Shown: piece after piece, positions 1-6,992 of the stretch
Numbering within the stretch: the stretch's first letter is position 1
Layout: each line of letters opens with the position of its first letter
Assembly: GCF_022919075.1 (NCBI RefSeq)
Contig: NZ_CP095078.1
Coordinates: forward strand, 2,604,001-2,668,000
Length of the DNA: 64,000 bases
Source of the DNA: Nocardioides sp. W7
GTDB taxonomy: Bacteria; Actinomycetota; Actinomycetes; Propionibacteriales; Nocardioidaceae
Reading direction: 5' to 3'
Translations under genes and position numbers: made by a program
The notes under the pieces: generated by a model
What the model saw: the letters and a program-made list of their open reading frames with translations, nothing else
What the model was told of the DNA's origin: nothing
Databases searched by the model: none

Positions 1-118
1 CTCGGGCGGTGCGCTCATGGCCGCGAGTCTTTCATTCCGGGAGTGCCGTCCCGGATCGCGGACACAATCCGGAAAGCGGTGGCGGACGTCCGCTGAGCAG
101 GGTTAGGGTTCGTTCACC

Positions 119-163
119 ATGCGGAGCGTCTTCGTACTTATCGACTGCCGCGGCGAGGCCTGA
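119..163 (+). CDS. putative branched-chain leader peptide, 14 aa
   Basis: A 14-codon reading frame (MRSVFVLIDCRGEA, then TGA) lies upstream of the leuB-ilvE genes. It contains a Val-Phe-Val-Leu-Ile run (codons at 128-142), including GTA and CTT, which are rare in this GC-rich sequence. That pattern suits a ribosome-mediated attenuation leader. TAGGGT at 104-109, 9 nt before the ATG, could be a -10 element. The stop codon falls inside a strong inverted repeat (148-158 with 177-187), as expected if translation controls RNA folding. The reading frame and repeats are directly visible; the regulatory role is inference. No U-tract terminator follows, and leuB has its own possible start-proximal promoter, so the call is tentative. 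Confidence 0.4.
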   Translation: MRSVFVLIDCRGEA

Positions 164-209
164 ATCAGAGAGGCCACCTCGCCGCGGTGTTCGGCGTTGC
201 GGGCCTCTC
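148..209 (+). promoter_or_regulatory. competing RNA hairpins in leuB upstream region
   Basis: CCGCGGCGAGG (148-158) is perfectly complementary to 177-187. GAGAGGCC (168-175), in the loop of that hairpin, is complementary to GGCCTCTC (202-209). The two pairings interlock and are unlikely to form together. The first arm overlaps the end of the 14-codon leader frame, so a ribosome on it would block the first hairpin. More small hairpins follow: 224-238, 312-328, 335-346, and an 8-bp stem at 353-360/366-373. No T-run follows any of them, so control, if real, would be translational, Rho-dependent, or through a structure I cannot see. Confidence 0.35.
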
Positions 210-411
210 GATCCTCTTGAAGTTGCCGGTTCCCGGCACGCCTCGATCGAAGACTCCTCCGCGGTGGACGCCATCAGCGTCCGCGACCCGCACCCGCATG
301 GTTCACCCGCTCTCGTGCGATCCACGAGCCGGGGCTCCGCCCGGAGTGTCTTCGTTCCGGGCGTGCCGGAACGACGAACCCGGCACGTACCCACGGAAAC
401 GGAGCAGCACG

Positions 412-549
412 ATGTACGACATGTACCCCGACTGGGGCCCCGCTCAGCACCACCCGGACAACCCGCACAGCCACGAGAACGTCACCGCCGCGCTGCAGCG
501 CTCGCTCGACCTGCGGGACAACGGCGGCCAGCGTCCCGACGACAACTAG
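412..549 (+). CDS. small hypothetical protein, 45 aa
   Basis: A 45-codon frame starts at ATG 412 with GGAG about 9 nt upstream and ends 10 nt before leuB. The product is polar and rich in His, Pro, Asp and Asn, with a short helix-like segment ([16 protein letters not shown]). I recognise no family. It might be a real short protein or part of the untranslated leader of leuB. Its TAG stop overlaps a possible -10 hexamer for leuB (TAGCGT, 547-552). Confidence 0.35.
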   Translation: MYDMYPDWGPAQHHPDNPHSHENVTAALQRSLDLRDNGGQRPDDN

Positions 550-559
550 CGTTGACCCC

Positions 560-1633
560 ATGAGCGACTCGAACACCAGCACCGGCACTGTGAACCTGGC
601 CGTCATCCCCGGCGACGGCATCGGCCAGGAGGTGACCGCGGAGGCCCTCAAGGTCCTCGAGGTCGCGGCTCCCGCCGGCGTGAAGTTCGAGCCCACCCGC
701 TACGACCTCGGCGCGGAGCGCTACCTCGCGACCGGCGAGGTGCTGCCCGACTCGGTGCTCGGCGAGATCCGCGAGCACGACGTCATCCTGCTCGGGGCGG
801 TTGGCGGCAAGCCCAACGACCCGAACCTGCCCCCGGGCATCCTCGAGCGCGGCCTGCTGCTGAAGCTGCGCTTCGAGCTCGACCACTACGTCAACCTGCG
901 CCCGTCCCGGATCTTCCCCGGCGTCCCCGGCCCCCTGGCGAACCCGGGCGAGGTCGACTTCGTCGTCGTCCGCGAGGGCACCGAGGGTCCCTACACCGGC
1001 AACGGCGGCGCGCTGCGCGTCGGTACGCCGGCCGAGGTGGCCACCGAGGTCTCCGTCAACACCGCCTTCGGGGTGGAGCGGGTCGTCCGCGACGCCTTCG
1101 CCCGGGCCCAGCGCCGACCGCGCAAGAAGCTCACCCTGGTCCACAAGACCAACGTCCTCGTGAACGCCGGCTCCGTGTGGTGGCGGCTGTTCCAGGAGGT
1201 CGCCGCGGAGTACCCCGACGTGACGACCGACTACATGCACATCGACGCGGCCATGATCTTCATGACGACCGACCCGGCCCGCTTCGACGTGATCGTCACC
1301 GACAACCTCTTCGGCGACATCATCACCGACCTCGCCGCCGCCATCACCGGCGGCATCGGGCTCGCCGCGTCCGGCAACGTCAACCCCGACCGGACCGCGC
1401 CGAGCATGTTCGAGCCCGTGCACGGCTCCGCGCCGGACATCGCCGGCCAGCAGAAGGCCGACCCGACCGCCGCGATCCTGTCGACGTCGTTGCTGCTCGA
1501 CCACCTCGGCCACCCCGAGGCCGCCGCCGTCATCGAGGCTGCCGTCATCGCCGACCTCGCCGCGCGCGAGTCGGGCGCGACCCGTCGTACCTCCGAGATC
1601 GGCGACGCGATCGCCGCTCGAGTAACTGGCTGA
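560..1633 (+). CDS. leuB: 3-isopropylmalate dehydrogenase
   Basis: LeuB oxidises and decarboxylates 3-isopropylmalate to 2-oxoisocaproate with NAD+, the third step of leucine synthesis, in the cytoplasm. The 357-aa protein has the family's N-terminal [11 protein letters not shown] motif, a substrate-binding Arg region ([18 protein letters not shown]), the catalytic Lys in LVHKTNVL, the metal-binding stretch [13 protein letters not shown], and the NAD-binding [13 protein letters not shown]. Length fits the actinobacterial form. ATG 560 has no Shine-Dalgarno but sits 7 nt after TAGCGT (547-552), so it may be leaderless. ilvE follows 83 bp downstream; leuCD lie near 30.5 kb and cimA at 8.9 kb. 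Confidence 0.97.
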   Translation: MSDSNTSTGTVNLAVIPGDGIGQEVTAEALKVLEVAAPAGVKFEPTRYDLGAERYLATGEVLPDSVLGEIREHDVILLGAVGGKPNDPNLPPGILERGLLLKLRFELDHYVNLRPSRIFPGVPGPLANPGEVDFVVVREGTEGPYTGNGGALRVGTPAEVATEVSVNTAFGVERVVRDAFARAQRRPRKKLTLVHKTNVLVNAGSVWWRLFQEVAAEYPDVTTDYMHIDAAMIFMTTDPARFDVIVTDNLFGDIITDLAAAITGGIGLAASGNVNPDRTAPSMFEPVHGSAPDIAGQQKADPTAAILSTSLLLDHLGHPEAAAVIEAAVIADLAARESGATRRTSEIGDAIAARVTG

Positions 1634-1686
1634 CGCGCACCCCGACGTCCAGGAGGCCCGGTGCGCGTCAGTGCGCCGGGCCTCCT
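1631..1686 (+). promoter_or_regulatory. overlapping inverted repeats between leuB and ilvE
   Basis: TGACGCGCAC (1631-1640), which includes the leuB stop codon, pairs perfectly with GTGCGCGTCA (1661-1670). AGGAGGCCCGG (1651-1661) pairs perfectly with CCGGGCCTCCT (1676-1686). The right arm of the first lies in the loop of the second, and both use base 1661, so the two hairpins compete or form a pseudoknot. A ribosome ending leuB would cover the first arm. There is no T-run, so this is not a classic terminator. It may set how much transcription or translation passes into ilvE. Confidence 0.5.
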
Positions 1687-1716
1687 CGCCATTTCTCAGA
1701 CGGAAGAGATAATTTG

Positions 1717-2799
1717 ATGTCCATGCAGATCCAGACCACGCGCTCGAGCGCCCCCGTCAGCGACGAGCGCCTGGGCGAGATCCTGGCCGACCCCGGCTTC
1801 GGGCAGCACTTCACCGACCACATGTTCACCGTCGAGTGGACGCCGGACGCCGGGTGGCACGACGCCCGGATCGAGCCCTACGGTCCGCTCTCGCTCGACC
1901 CGGCGACGGCCGTCCTGCACTATGCGCAGGAGACCTTCGAGGGGATGAAGGCCTACCGGCACGCCGACGGCTCGATCTGGTCCTTCCGGCCCGAGGAGAA
2001 CGCCGCCCGGATGGAGCGCTCCAGCCACCGGCTCGCGCTCCCGGTGCTCGAGGTCGAGGACTTCGTCCAGGCCGTGCAGGCGCTCGTCGAGATCGACCAG
2101 CGCTGGGTGCCGGACGCGGAGGGCGAGAAGAGCCTGTACCTGCGGCCGTTCATGTTCGCCTCGGAGACGTTCCTCGGGGTGCGTCCGTCCCAGCACGTCA
2201 CCTTCATGGTGATCGCCAGCCCGGCCGGGTCCTATTTCAAGGGCGGGCTCAAGCCCGTCTCGTTGTGGCTGACCGAGGACTACACCCGCGCCGGCCGCGG
2301 CGGCATGGGTGCCGCGAAGACCGGCGGCAACTACGCCAGCTCGCTGGTCGCGCAGCAGCAGGCCACTGCCCAGGGCTGCGACCAGGTCGTCTTCCTCGAC
2401 GCCCAGGAGGGCACGTACGTCGAGGAGCTCGGCGGCATGAACATGTACTTCGTGTACGCCGACGGCCACATCGTCACGCCCGAGACCGGCACCATCCTGG
2501 AGGGCATCACTCGCTCCTCGATCATCGAGCTGGCCGGCAAGATGGGCCATGCCGTGGAGGAGCGGAAGTTCTCCATCCAGGAGTGGAAGGACGGCGTGGC
2601 CTCGGGCGAGATCACCGAGATCTTCGCCTGCGGCACCGCGGCGGTCGTGACGCCGGTCGGTTCGCTGAAGTGGGACGGCGGCGAGATCGGTGTCCCCGAG
2701 GGCGGTGGCGAGCTGTGGAAGCGGATCCGCCAGGAGCTGGTCGACCTCCAGTTCGGCCGGTCCGAGGACACCTTCTGTTGGCTGCGGCGCCTGGTCTAG
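1717..2799 (+). CDS. ilvE: branched-chain amino acid aminotransferase
   Basis: IlvE is a PLP enzyme that transfers the amino group between glutamate and the 2-oxo acids of leucine, isoleucine and valine, the last step of their synthesis. The 360-aa protein belongs to fold-type IV: it has HYAQETFEGMKAYR near residue 70, the PLP lysine in GAAKTGGNYASS near residue 200, and the C-terminal ILEGITRSSIIELA and FACGTAAVVTPV segments. The ATG at 1717 follows a weak GAAGAG. A longer upstream open frame exists but runs antiparallel in sense to nothing known and overlaps leuB out of frame. It lies downstream of leuB in the same direction, consistent with a leuB-ilvE unit. Confidence 0.96.
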   Translation: MSMQIQTTRSSAPVSDERLGEILADPGFGQHFTDHMFTVEWTPDAGWHDARIEPYGPLSLDPATAVLHYAQETFEGMKAYRHADGSIWSFRPEENAARMERSSHRLALPVLEVEDFVQAVQALVEIDQRWVPDAEGEKSLYLRPFMFASETFLGVRPSQHVTFMVIASPAGSYFKGGLKPVSLWLTEDYTRAGRGGMGAAKTGGNYASSLVAQQQATAQGCDQVVFLDAQEGTYVEELGGMNMYFVYADGHIVTPETGTILEGITRSSIIELAGKMGHAVEERKFSIQEWKDGVASGEITEIFACGTAAVVTPVGSLKWDGGEIGVPEGGGELWKRIRQELVDLQFGRSEDTFCWLRRLV

Positions 2800-2827
2800 C
2801 CTCCCGCCAGGGACGGGCGAGATTAGA

Positions 2828-2846
2828 TAAGGTGAGGCTTACCTAA
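2828..2846 (+). promoter_or_regulatory. IdeR/DtxR-type iron box
   Basis: TAAGGTGAGGCTTACCTAA matches the 19-bp DtxR/IdeR consensus TTAGGTTAGGCTAACCTAA at 16 positions and is itself nearly palindromic. It lies 14 bp before the ATG of the siderophore-binding lipoprotein and next to a TAGATA -10-like element (2824-2829), so Fe(II)-loaded IdeR should block transcription. An AGGAGG Shine-Dalgarno follows directly. Confidence 0.85.
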
Positions 2847-2860
2847 TAGGAGGTAGCCTC

Positions 2861-3928
2861 ATGCATCGTCGCCCGTCCCTCGCCGCTCCCGTGCTCGGCC
2901 TGTTGCTGGCCGCCACCCTCGCCGCGTGCGGCAGCGAGAACGACTCCACCGAGGAGCAGGCCGCCGAGCCGTCGACCTCCGAGCCGTCCACGTCCGAGCC
3001 GCCGGCCGCCGAACAGGGTGTCTTCCCCGCCGTCGTACCCCACAAGTTCGGCGAGACCACCGTCGCCGAGGAGCCACAGCGCGTGGTGAGCGTCGGGGTC
3101 TCCGAGCAGGACGTCCTGCTCCAGCTCGGGGTGACGCCGGTCGCGGTGACCGAGTGGTACGGCGAGCAGCCGCACGCCACCTGGCCGTGGGCCACCGACC
3201 TGCTCGGCGATGTCGAGCCGGAGGTGCTCAGCACCGCCGACGGCTTCGAGTACGAGAAGGTCGCCGCGCTCGAGCCCGACCTGATCATCGGCACCAACGC
3301 CGGCCTGACCAAGAAGGACTACGCGCTGTTCTCGAAGATCGCGCCGACGATCCCCAGCGTCGAGGGCTCGACGCAGTACTTCTCCTCCTGGCAGGACCAG
3401 ACGCTCCAGATCTCCCGCGCGCTCGGCCGCGAGGCCGACGGGCAGGCGCTCGTCGACGAGGTCACGGGCGCGTACGCCGAGGTGGCCGCGGCCCATCCCG
3501 AGTGGGCCGGGAGGACGGCGACATTCTCCCAGGGCGCGCCGTACGACGGGGAGCTCTACGTCTACCCCGAGGGGCTGAGCACCGACTTCCTCACCGACCT
3601 CGGGTTCACGATCACGCCCGGACTGCAGGAGTTCGCGCCCGACGTGGGGTCGCAGGCCGAGATCTCCGCCGAGAACGTCGACCTGCTCGAGGCCGACGTG
3701 GTCGTCTGGGGCACCGAGACCGCCGAGCAGCTCGAGGAGCTGCTGGGCTTCGGCACGGTCGCCAACCTGCCCGCGGTCGCGGAGAACCGCGCGGTCTACA
3801 CCGACGACGTGCTCGCCGGCGCGATCTACTTCGACACCCCGCTCAGCCTGCTCTACGTCCTGGAGCACCTCACGCCGATGCTCGAGGCCGCCGTCACGGG
3901 CGAGGCGCCGCGCGAGTTCCCGTCCTGA
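2861..3928 (+). CDS. iron-siderophore ABC transporter substrate-binding lipoprotein
   Basis: This 355-aa protein should capture a ferric siderophore outside the membrane and deliver it to the permease encoded opposite. A signal peptide (MHRRPS, then a hydrophobic stretch) ends in the lipobox LAAC with Cys at residue 23. A Ser/Thr/Glu/Pro-rich linker follows, and then the periplasmic-binding FecB/BtuF-type fold: PQRVVSVGVSEQDVLLQLGVTPVAVT, EKVAALEPDLIIG, and a C-terminal LSLLYVLEHLTPML. ATG 2861 has a strong AGGAGG. The upstream iron box predicts derepression at low iron. It is convergent with the permease/ATPase operon, with only 12 bp between the stops. The exact siderophore cannot be told. 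Confidence 0.92.
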   Translation: MHRRPSLAAPVLGLLLAATLAACGSENDSTEEQAAEPSTSEPSTSEPPAAEQGVFPAVVPHKFGETTVAEEPQRVVSVGVSEQDVLLQLGVTPVAVTEWYGEQPHATWPWATDLLGDVEPEVLSTADGFEYEKVAALEPDLIIGTNAGLTKKDYALFSKIAPTIPSVEGSTQYFSSWQDQTLQISRALGREADGQALVDEVTGAYAEVAAAHPEWAGRTATFSQGAPYDGELYVYPEGLSTDFLTDLGFTITPGLQEFAPDVGSQAEISAENVDLLEADVVVWGTETAEQLEELLGFGTVANLPAVAENRAVYTDDVLAGAIYFDTPLSLLYVLEHLTPMLEAAVTGEAPREFPS

Positions 3929-3940
3929 CCGAGGCCGGGC

Positions 3941-4795
3941 TCAGGGCAGCGGCGTGGCGTCTGCGGCCGGAGTGCGCTCCGCCGCGTTCGCCGCGCTCGA
4001 GCGCGGCACGATGATCGGCAGCCCGGTGCGGGGGTCGGCGAGGACGTCGGCATCGAGGCCGAAGACGAGGCTCAGCAGCTCGACGGTGATCAGCTCGGCG
4101 GGCGGACCCTGGCCGACGATCGCGCCGTCCTTCATCACGAGCATGTGGTCGCTGTAGCGGGCGGCGAGGTTCAGGTCGTGCAGCACCATCGCGACGGTCC
4201 GGCCGCGCTCGCGGTTGAGACGGGTGACCAGGTCGAGGACCTCGACCTGGTGGGCGAGGTCGAGGTACGTCGTGGGCTCGTCGAGCAGCAGCAGCTCGGT
4301 GTCCTGGGCCAGCGTCATCGCGATCCAGGCGCGCTGCCGCTGGCCGCCGGAGAGCTGCTCGAGCGGGCGGTCGCGGAGGTCCGCGGTGTCGGTCATCTCC
4401 AGCGCGGCCTCGACGACCGCCTCGTCCTCGGGCGACCACTGGCTGAACCAGCGCTGGTGGGGGTGCCGGCCCCGGCCGACCAGGTCGCGCACGAGGAGCC
4501 CCTCGGGGGCGATCGGGGTCTGAGGGAGCAGCGCCAGCCGGCGGGCGATCTCGCGGGTCGGCAGCGTACCGATCGGCCGGTCGCCGAGCAGCACCGTGCC
4601 GCTGGTCGGCTTCAGCAGCCGGGCCAGGGTCCGCAGCAGCGTCGACTTCCCGCAGCCGTTGGGGCCGATGATCGTCGTGACCCGGCCGTCGGGGATCTCC
4701 AGGGTGAGGTCGCTGACGACCGGCGCCTCGCCGTACCCGACGGTGACGGCCTCGGCACGCAGGCTGGCCGGGGAGCTGGCGGTGGGGGAGGTCAT
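3941..4795 (-). CDS. iron-siderophore ABC transporter ATP-binding protein
   Basis: This 284-aa ATPase powers ferric-siderophore import (FecE/FepC type). It shows Walker A GPNGCGKST near residue 45, Q-loop LLPQTPIAPEG, ABC signature LSGGQRQRAWIA, Walker B LLLLDEPTTYLDL, and the H-loop VLHDLNLAARYSD typical of the siderophore/B12 subfamily. Its ATG (4795-4793) overlaps the stop of the upstream permease in an ATGA junction, so translation is probably coupled. It is the last gene of a three-gene minus-strand operon behind the iron box at 6904. Confidence 0.95.
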   Translation of the reverse strand: MTSPTASSPASLRAEAVTVGYGEAPVVSDLTLEIPDGRVTTIIGPNGCGKSTLLRTLARLLKPTSGTVLLGDRPIGTLPTREIARRLALLPQTPIAPEGLLVRDLVGRGRHPHQRWFSQWSPEDEAVVEAALEMTDTADLRDRPLEQLSGGQRQRAWIAMTLAQDTELLLLDEPTTYLDLAHQVEVLDLVTRLNRERGRTVAMVLHDLNLAARYSDHMLVMKDGAIVGQGPPAELITVELLSLVFGLDADVLADPRTGLPIIVPRSSAANAAERTPAADATPLP

Positions 4796-5862
4796 GCCGA
4801 GACCTTTCGGTTGCCGCGGAGCAGGAGCCAGATGAGGTACGGCGCGCCGATGGCGGCCGTCACGATGCCGGCCGGGATGGCGAAGGGGATCACCACGCGG
4901 GTGAGCAGGTCGGCACCGACGACGAGGCAGCCGCCGAGCACCATCGAGGCGAGCATGGGCGGGCGGCTGCCGCCGGTGAGCCGCAGCGCGATCTGCGGGA
5001 CGACGAACGCGACGAACTCCAGCGGGCCGACCGCGGAGACGGCCACCGCCGCCAGGCCGACGGCCGCGACCAGCGTGAGCAGCTGCGTGACCTGGAGGCG
5101 TACGCCGAGGCCGCGGGCGCTGTCGTCGCCCAGCATCATCGTGTTCAGCGCCCGGACCAGGAGCAGCGAGACCGGCACCAGGACCACGAGGGTCCAGATC
5201 ATCGGCCAGGCCTGGTCCCAGCCGCGGCCGTTGAGCGAGCCGTTCAACCAGACCTGGGCGCTGGCCGCGTCCTCGATCCGCGCCCGGACCAGCAGCCAGG
5301 ACGTGCCGGCGGAGAGGGCGGCGCCGAGGCCGATGCCGACCAGCACCAGCCGCTGCCCGTCGATCCCGCGGCGCCAGGAGAACACGTAGAGGACCGCGGC
5401 GGTGAGCAGCCCGCCCAGAAACGCCGCCACGGGGAGGCCGAGGTGCTGGAGGGTGCCGGTGACCAGGCCGGCGCCGTACCCGGTGGTGCCGGAGAGCACG
5501 ATCACGGCGACGGCGCCGAACGCCGCCCCCTCGGTGACGCCGAGGATGTCGGGGCTGGCCAGCGGGTTGCGGGCGAAGGTCTGGGTGAGCGCGCCGGACA
5601 GCCCGAGCGCCGCGCCGACCAGGACCGCGACCAGGGTCTGCGGGAGCCGCAGCTCGCGGACGATGAACTGCTGGCCGGCGTCGCCGCCGCCGAGCAGCGT
5701 CGCGACGACGTCGCCCAGCGGGATCTCGAAGTCGCCCATCGAGATGTCGAGCACGACGAGCACGCCGAGCAGGGCCAGGCCGACCAGGGTGACGGCGGCG
5801 GCGCGCACCGGCACCAGCCAGGAGAGTGGGCCGACGCGGAGCGGCGCGGACAGCGACGTCAC
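4792..5862 (-). CDS. iron-siderophore ABC transporter permease (FecCD family), second subunit
   Basis: A 356-aa multi-spanning membrane protein of the FecCD/BtuC permease family. Visible family blocks are LRLPQTLVAVLVGAALGLSG, the NPLASPDILGVTEGAAFGA stretch, WLNGSLNGRGWDQ, and GPLEFVAFVVPQIALRL close to the C terminus. The GTG start at 5862 overlaps the preceding permease stop by 4 nt (GTGA), which decides the start; a much longer upstream open frame runs across the neighbouring gene and has no membrane character. With its partner it forms the heterodimeric channel for a ferric siderophore. Confidence 0.93.
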   Translation of the reverse strand: MTSLSAPLRVGPLSWLVPVRAAAVTLVGLALLGVLVVLDISMGDFEIPLGDVVATLLGGGDAGQQFIVRELRLPQTLVAVLVGAALGLSGALTQTFARNPLASPDILGVTEGAAFGAVAVIVLSGTTGYGAGLVTGTLQHLGLPVAAFLGGLLTAAVLYVFSWRRGIDGQRLVLVGIGLGAALSAGTSWLLVRARIEDAASAQVWLNGSLNGRGWDQAWPMIWTLVVLVPVSLLLVRALNTMMLGDDSARGLGVRLQVTQLLTLVAAVGLAAVAVSAVGPLEFVAFVVPQIALRLTGGSRPPMLASMVLGGCLVVGADLLTRVVIPFAIPAGIVTAAIGAPYLIWLLLRGNRKVSA

Positions 5863-6899
5863 AGCCGCACCAGCCGCATCCGCCGGACCAGCAGCACGAA
5901 GACCGGACCGCCCACGAGAGCCATGACGATGCCGACCTGGAGCTCGCCGGGGCGTACGACGACGCGGCCGACGATGTCGGCCAGCAGCAGGAACAGCCCG
6001 CCGATCAGGCCGGAGTACGGCACCACCCAGCGGTAGTCGACGCCGGCGAAGTACCGGGCGACGTGCGGGACGACCAGGCCGAGGAACGCGATCGGTCCGC
6101 AGGCGGCCGTGGCGGCCCCGGCCAGCAGCATCACCGCAGCGACCCCCATCACCTTGTGCACCCAGGGGTTCATGCCGAGGGAGCGGGCGACGTCGTCGCC
6201 GAGCTGGAGCAGGTTGAGGCTGGGCGCGCTGATCGCGGCCAGCAGCAGCCCGACGAGCATGAACGGCAGCACCTGCCAGAACACGTCGAGGTCGCGGCCA
6301 GCGACCGAGCCGACCACCCAGAACCGGTAGGAGTCGAGAGTGTCCAGGTCGCGCAGCACGATGGTCTGGGTGCCGGCGGCCAGCAGGGCGGAGACGGCCG
6401 CGCCGGCGAGCACCAGGGAGACCGGGTTCGGGCCGCCGCGGGTGGACCCGATCGCGAACACGGCGGCCGCGGCGATGCCGGCCCCGGCGAGGGAGAACCA
6501 GGCGTAGCCGGAGAGGTCGTCGACCGAGAAGACGTGGATGCCGAGCACGACCGCGAACGCCGCGCCGGCCGAGACGCCGAGCAGGCCGGGCTCGGCCAGC
6601 GGGTTGCGGGTGTGGCCCTGCATCAGGGCGCCGGCGATGCCGAGGCACAGGCCGACCGAGAGGGCGAGGACCGTGCGGGGGACGCGGAGACCGTGCACGA
6701 TCGTCGACGCGTCCGAGCCGTCCCGGTCGAAGAGCACGTCCACCACGGTGCCGAACGGGATGCTGCGGCTGCCGATCGCCAGGCTCAGCAGCGCGGCGAG
6801 CACCAGCAGCACGAGCAGCACGAGCAGCCCCGGCACCGACCCCCGGCGCACGCGGGACGACGTCCGCGGTGCCGCGGGAGGTGAGACGGTGCTGGTCAC
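5859..6899 (-). CDS. iron-siderophore ABC transporter permease (FecCD family), first subunit
   Basis: A 346-aa permease, partner of the following gene. Family blocks are LRVPRTVLALSVGLCLGIAG, QGHTRNPLAEPGLLGVSAGAA, FWVVGSVAGRDLDVFW, and CGPIAFLGLVVPHVARYFAG. The start is taken as GTG 6899: a near-perfect iron-box palindrome ends only 4 nt before it and no Shine-Dalgarno is seen, so the message may be leaderless. It is the first gene of the permease-permease-ATPase operon and should be repressed by iron. Confidence 0.92.
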   Translation of the reverse strand: MTSTVSPPAAPRTSSRVRRGSVPGLLVLLVLLVLAALLSLAIGSRSIPFGTVVDVLFDRDGSDASTIVHGLRVPRTVLALSVGLCLGIAGALMQGHTRNPLAEPGLLGVSAGAAFAVVLGIHVFSVDDLSGYAWFSLAGAGIAAAAVFAIGSTRGGPNPVSLVLAGAAVSALLAAGTQTIVLRDLDTLDSYRFWVVGSVAGRDLDVFWQVLPFMLVGLLLAAISAPSLNLLQLGDDVARSLGMNPWVHKVMGVAAVMLLAGAATAACGPIAFLGLVVPHVARYFAGVDYRWVVPYSGLIGGLFLLLADIVGRVVVRPGELQVGIVMALVGGPVFVLLVRRMRLVRL

Positions 6900-6903
6900 G
6901 AGG

Positions 6904-6921
6904 GGTAAGGCTAGCCTTACC
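6904..6921 (-). promoter_or_regulatory. IdeR/DtxR-type iron box, perfect palindrome
   Basis: GGTAAGGCTAGCCTTACC is a perfect 18-bp palindrome holding the TAAGGCTAGCCTTA core of DtxR/IdeR sites. It sits immediately upstream of the GTG of the siderophore permease operon, so a bound repressor would cover the -10 region and probably the transcription start. Confidence 0.8.
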
Positions 6922-6992
6922 ACTTGGTTTCGATCGCGGCTGGCCCGCTCGTCGTACCGCGAAGTGGAGTCGGGCGCGGGTAGCCTGCCTGC

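Noticed and set aside
27..380. Similar stretches at 27-50 and 345-368 (GAGT...TTCCGGG...GTGCC) as a repeat pair
   Set aside because: Likeness is short and interrupted; could be chance in GC-rich DNA and was not listed as a feature.
1177..2799. Long open frame suggesting a 540-aa fusion of leuB end and ilvE
   Set aside because: The upstream part is an out-of-frame Arg/Pro/His-rich shadow of leuB; IlvE begins at ATG 1717 at normal length.
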